Assembly: GCA_015143295.1 (NCBI GenBank) | Contig: CM026562.1 | Span: 43,730,088 to 43,794,087 of the forward strand | DNA from: Tetracentron sinense | Lineage: Eukaryota; Streptophyta; Magnoliopsida; Trochodendrales; Trochodendraceae | DNA length: 64,000 bases | Direction: 5' to 3' | In this document: positions 59,901 to 64,000 of the stretch, one piece after another | Position numbering within the stretch: the stretch's first letter is position 1 | How the letters are laid out: every line of letters starts with the position of its first letter | Notes under the pieces: generated by a model | Told to the model about the DNA's origin: nothing | Databases searched by the model: none | The model's input: only the letters and a program-made list of their open reading frames with translations | Translations under genes and position numbers: made by a program

Positions 59901-61380
59901 AATATTAATTTTTGGGACCAATATTTAGATATGCATAGAAATACGCTTGGGTGACGGAATAGGTATTATTCTACATTTTTGGAAATGTATCTAAGCAACT
60001 TATGACCCTATAAATTTTCATAAAAATCGAGAGTTAGTGCCTAGAAAAATTTGGTAGAATAGTGCGGACAACTAATGGAATAACATTATTAATTTTTGGG
60101 ATCAATATTTAGATATGCATAGAAATACGCTCGGGTGACGGAATAGGAATTATTCTACATCTTTGGAAAAGTATTTAAGCAAGCTATGACCCTCTAAATT
60201 TCCACAAAAATCGAGAGCTAGTGCCTAAAAGAATTTGGTAGAATAGTGCGGACCACTAAAGGAATAACATTTTTAATTTTTGGCAGCAATATTTAGATAT
60301 GCATAGAAATACGCTCGGGTGACGGAATAGGTATTATTTTACCTCTTTGGAAGGGTATCTAAACAACCTATGACCCTGTAAATTTCCATAAAAATCGACA
60401 GCTAGTGCCTAAAAAAATTTGGTAGAATAGTGCGGACCACTAAGGAATTGAAATATTAAATTTTGGGACCTATATTTAGATATCATAGAAATACGCTCGG
60501 GTGACGGAATAGGTATTATTCTACATCTTTGGAAAGGAATCTAAGCAACCTATGACCCAGTAAATTTCAATAAAAATCGAGAGCTAGTGCCTAATCAAAT
60601 TTGGTAGAATAGTGCGGACCACTAAGGGAATTAAAATATTAATTTTTAAGACCTATATTTAGATATGCGTAGAAATACGCTCGGGTGACGGAATAGGTAT
60701 TATTCAACATCTTTGGGAAGGTATCAAAGCAACCTATGACCCTGTGAATTTTCATAAAAATCGAGAGCTACTGCCTAAACAAATTTGGTAGAATAGTGCG
60801 GACCACTAATGGAATTAAAATATTAATTTTTGGGACCTATATTTAGATATGCATAGAAATACGATCGGGTGACGGAATAGGTATTATTCTACATCTTTGG
60901 AAAGGTATCTAAGCATCCTATGACCCAGTAAATTTCCATAAAAATCGAGAGGTAGTGCCTAAAAAAATTTGGTAGAATAGTGCGGACCACTAAGGGAATT
61001 GTAATATTAATTTTTGGGACCAATATTTAGATATGCATAGAAATACGCTCAGGTGACGGAATAGGTATTATTATACATCTTTGGAAAGGTATCTAAGCAT
61101 CCTATGACCCTGTAAATTTCCATAAAAACCGAGAACTAGAGCCTAAAAAAATTTGGTAGAATAGTGCGTACCACTAAAGGAATAACATTATTAATTTTTG
61201 GGACCAATATTTAGATATGCATAGAAATACGCTCCGGTGACGGAATAGGTATTATTCTACATCTTTGGAAAGGTATCTAAATAACCTATGACCCTGTAAA
61301 TTTCCATAAAAATCGAGAGCTAGTGCCTAAAAAAATTTGGTAGAATAGTGCGGACCACTAAGGGAATTAAAATAGTAATT
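57000..61380. repeat. Higher-order duplication of ~1.92 kb
   Basis: A truncated monomer (about 80 bp, the join GATGGAATAGTGCGG) at 57950-57965 recurs at 59870-59885, exactly 1,920 bp away. Flanking monomers match almost base for base over about 2 kb, then diverge after about 61380. The unit is ten full monomers plus the partial one. This indicates a recent segmental duplication inside the array. Confidence 0.85.
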
Positions 61381-62489
61381 TTTGGGACCTATATCTAGAT
61401 ATGCATAGAAATACGATCGGGCGAAGGAATAGGTACTATTCTACATCTTTGGAAAGGTATCTGAGAAACCTATGACCCTGTAAATTTCCATAAAAATTGA
61501 GTGCTAGTGCGTAAAAAAATTTGGTAGAATAGTGCGGACCACTAAAGGAATTAAAATATTAATTTTTGGGACCTATATTTAGATATGCATAGAAATACGC
61601 TCGGGGGACGGAATAGGTACTATTCTACATCTTTGAAAAGGTATCTAAGCAACTTTTGACCCCGTAAACTTCCATAAAAATCGAGAGCTAGTGCCTAAAA
61701 AAATTTGGTAGAATAGTGGGGACCACTTAATAAATTAAAATATTAATTTTTAAGACCTATATTTAGATATGCGTAGAAATACGCTCGGGTGACGGAATAG
61801 GTATTATTCTACATCTTTGGGAAGGTTTCAAAGCAACCTATGACCCTGTAAATTTTCATAAAAATCGAGAGCTAGTGCCTAAACAAATTTGGTAGAATAG
61901 TACGGACCACTAAGGGAATTAAAATATTAATTTTTGGGACCTATATTTAGATATGCATAGAAATACGCTCAGGTGACGGAATAGGTATTATTCTACATCT
62001 TTGGAAAGGTATCTAAGCATCCTATGACCCTGCAAATTTTCATAAAAATCGAGAACTAGAGCCTAAAAAAATTTGGTAGAATAGTGCGTACCACTAAAGG
62101 AATAACATTATTAATTTTTGGGACCAATATTTAGATATGCATAGAAATACGCTCCGGTGACGGAATAGGTATTATTCTACATCTTTGGAAAGGTATCTAA
62201 ATAACCTATGACCCTGTAAATTTCCATAAAAATCGAGAGCTAGTGCCTAAAAAAATTTGGTAGAATAGTGCGGACCACTAAAGGAATTAAAATAGTAATT
62301 TTTGGGACCTATATTTAGATATGCATAGAAATACGATCGGGTGACGGAATAGGTACTATTCTACATCTTTGGAAAGGTATCTAAGCAACCTATGACCCTG
62401 TAAATTTCCATAAAAATCGAGAGCTAGTGCGCAACAAAATTTGGTAGAATAGTGCGGACCACTAAAGGAATTAAAATATTAATTTTTGG

Positions 62490-64000
62490 GATCCTATATT
62501 TAGATATGCATAGAAATACGCTCGGGTGACGGAATAGGTACTATTCGACCTCTTGGCAAGGTAGCTAAGCAACTTTTGACCCCCGTAAACTTGCCATACA
62601 AATCGAGAGCTAGTGCCTAAAAAAAATTTGGTAGAATAGTGGGGACCCTTATAATTAAATATTAATTTTTAAAGACCTATATTTTGATATGCTAAAAGAC
62701 CTCGGGGTGACGGAATAGGTTATGTTCTACATCTTTGGGAGTTTCAAAGCAACCTATGACCCTGTAGTTTTCGTAAAAATCGAGAGCTAGTGCCTAAACA
62801 AATTTTGGTAAAAGTGCGACCACTAAGGGAATTAAAATATTAATTTTTGGGACCTATATTTAGATATGCATAGAAATCCGCTCAGGTGACGGATAGGTAT
62901 ATTCTACATCTTTGAAAGTATCTACGCATCCTATGACCCTGCAAATTTGCATAAAAATCGAGAACTAGAGCCTAAAAAATTGGTAGAATAGTGCTTCCAC
63001 TAAAAGGAATAAATTATTAATTTTTGGGCCCATATTTGATATGCATAGAACTACCTCGGGTGATGGAATAGGTCTTATTCACACATCTTTGGAACGGTAT
63101 CTAAATAACCTATGACCCCTGTAAATTTCCATAAAAATCGAGTCTAGTGCCTATAAAACACATTTGGTAGAATAGTGCGGACTAAACACTAAAGAATTAA
63201 AATAATTAATTTTTTGGGACCTATCTTTAGATTTGGCATAGAAAATACGCTCGGTGACGGAATAGGTCATTCTACAGCTTTGAAAAGGTTCTAAGCAACT
63301 TTTGACCCCGTAAAACTTCGCATTAAAATCGAGGCTAGTTGCCTACAAAAATTTTGGTAGAATAAGTGTGGTGACAAAAAGGAATTAAAATATTAATTTA
63401 TGGGACCTTATTTTAGAATATGCCTAGACTAACGCTCGGTGACGGCCTAGGTACTATGCTGCTCTTTTGAAAGTATCTTCTACGACGCAACTATGACCCT
63501 TTAAAATTCCCATAAAAAATCGGTGCTAGTGCCTACAAAATTGGTAGACTAGTGGCGGACCACTAAAGGACTTCAAATATTAATTTTTGGCCTATCTGTC
63601 ATGCCAAAGAAATACGCTCGGGTGACGGAATAGGTACTATTCTTACATTTTGGAAAGGTATCTCTGCAACTTGACCCTGTAAATTTCCATACACTCGAGA
63701 GCTAGTGCCTAAAAAATTTGGTAGAATACTGCGACCACTAGGAATAAAATATTAATTTTTGGGACCTATATTTAGATATGCATAGAGATACGCTCGGAGG
63801 TACGGAATAGTCTATGCGACAGTCTTTGGAAAGGTATCTAGGCAACCTATGACCCTGTAAATTTCCATCAAAAAATCGGAGATAGGTGCCTAAAAAATTT
63901 GTGGTAGAATAGTGCGGACCACTAAGGATTAAATATGACTTTTTGGGACCTATATTTGATATGCAAGAAAACGCTCTGGGGTGACCGGAATAGTATTATT
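62490..64000. other. Satellite end with dense small indels (likely sequence error)
   Basis: From about 62490 onward the same satellite monomers acquire many one- to few-base insertions and deletions, which are rare in the preceding 25 kb. Substitutions of the usual kind do not rise as sharply. This pattern fits an unpolished long-read contig end more than natural divergence. Confidence 0.65.

Larger units (their letters stand above)
37597..64000. repeat. 184-bp satellite array, ~143 tandem copies
   Basis: The landmark GGTGACGGAATAGGT recurs every 184 bp (for example 37970, 38154, 38338, 38522, 38706) to the end of the window with no interruption by other sequence. The monomer is AT-rich, with conserved blocks ACATCTTTGGAAAGGTATCT, AGAATAGTGCGGACCACTA and ATTTAGATATGCATAGAAAT. 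Copies differ by single-base changes, and variable positions form a few recurrent types (CTAAAGGAATAACATTATT versus CTAAGGGAATTAAAATATT; CATAG versus CACAG after ATATG). Length and homogeneity fit centromeric or other heterochromatic satellite. The small open frames inside are chance frames. Confidence 0.97.

Overview
The window is nuclear DNA of a flowering plant. The evidence is an intron-containing SCARECROW-type GRAS gene, plant-specific Tat-lineage Ty3/gypsy and SIRE-like Ty1/copia retrotransposons, hAT/MITE debris, and a very long satellite array. The species cannot be named from the sequence. Only one ordinary host gene is clearly intact: a SCARECROW orthologue at 13199-16079 (+), with two exons, 771 aa, and the single intron just before the LAPKVV motif.

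Layout. 1-2705: a decayed hAT transposon whose left end lies outside the window, a hAT-like MITE and AT-rich intergenic DNA. 2711-9025: element A, an internally deleted LTR retrotransposon with 5-bp TSD ACAGC; it has lost nearly all of gag-pol but keeps a three-exon gene on the opposite strand. 9031-13198: fold-back and MITE repeats, then the upstream region of SCARECROW. 16080-17291: 3' flank with degenerate repeats. 17297-29191: element B, an 11,895-bp full-length Tat-lineage element with TSD TGTTC and two 895-bp LTRs differing at one base, so it inserted very recently. 29192-34239: intergenic DNA with one exon of a HAK/KUP potassium-transporter pseudogene, a ~180-bp tandem repeat and an AACCCTAGG-rich stretch. 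34240-37596: a truncated SIRE-like copia element on the minus strand (LTR, polypurine tract, broken envelope-like ORF). 37597-64000: about 143 copies of a 184-bp satellite with local higher-order repeats; the last ~1.5 kb is full of small indels, probably unpolished contig end.

The most interesting system is the element A/B family. Sense gag-pro and pol of B share one reading frame, interrupted by a UAG whose following six bases (CAGTTA) fit the CARYYA stop-readthrough context. A second in-frame stop (TGA, 22278-22280) separates RT/RNase H from the second RNase H and integrase. On the opposite strand, between pol and the 3' LTR, lies a spliced gene (25204-27669, exons of 622, 821 and 813 bp, 751 aa) with a 'putative gypsy type transposon' (Transposase_28-like) N-terminal region, a basic/low-complexity middle and a coiled-coil C-terminal part. 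Element A keeps the same gene with the same intron positions, the same 622-bp first exon and a TATA box in the same place, though it lost gag-pol. The LTRs of both families carry an array of ACAACG-N4-CGTTGT dyads repeating every 23 bp. The same hexamer is scattered through coding and intronic parts of the element. This suggests, but does not prove, a protein/DNA or protein/RNA recognition system encoded by the element.
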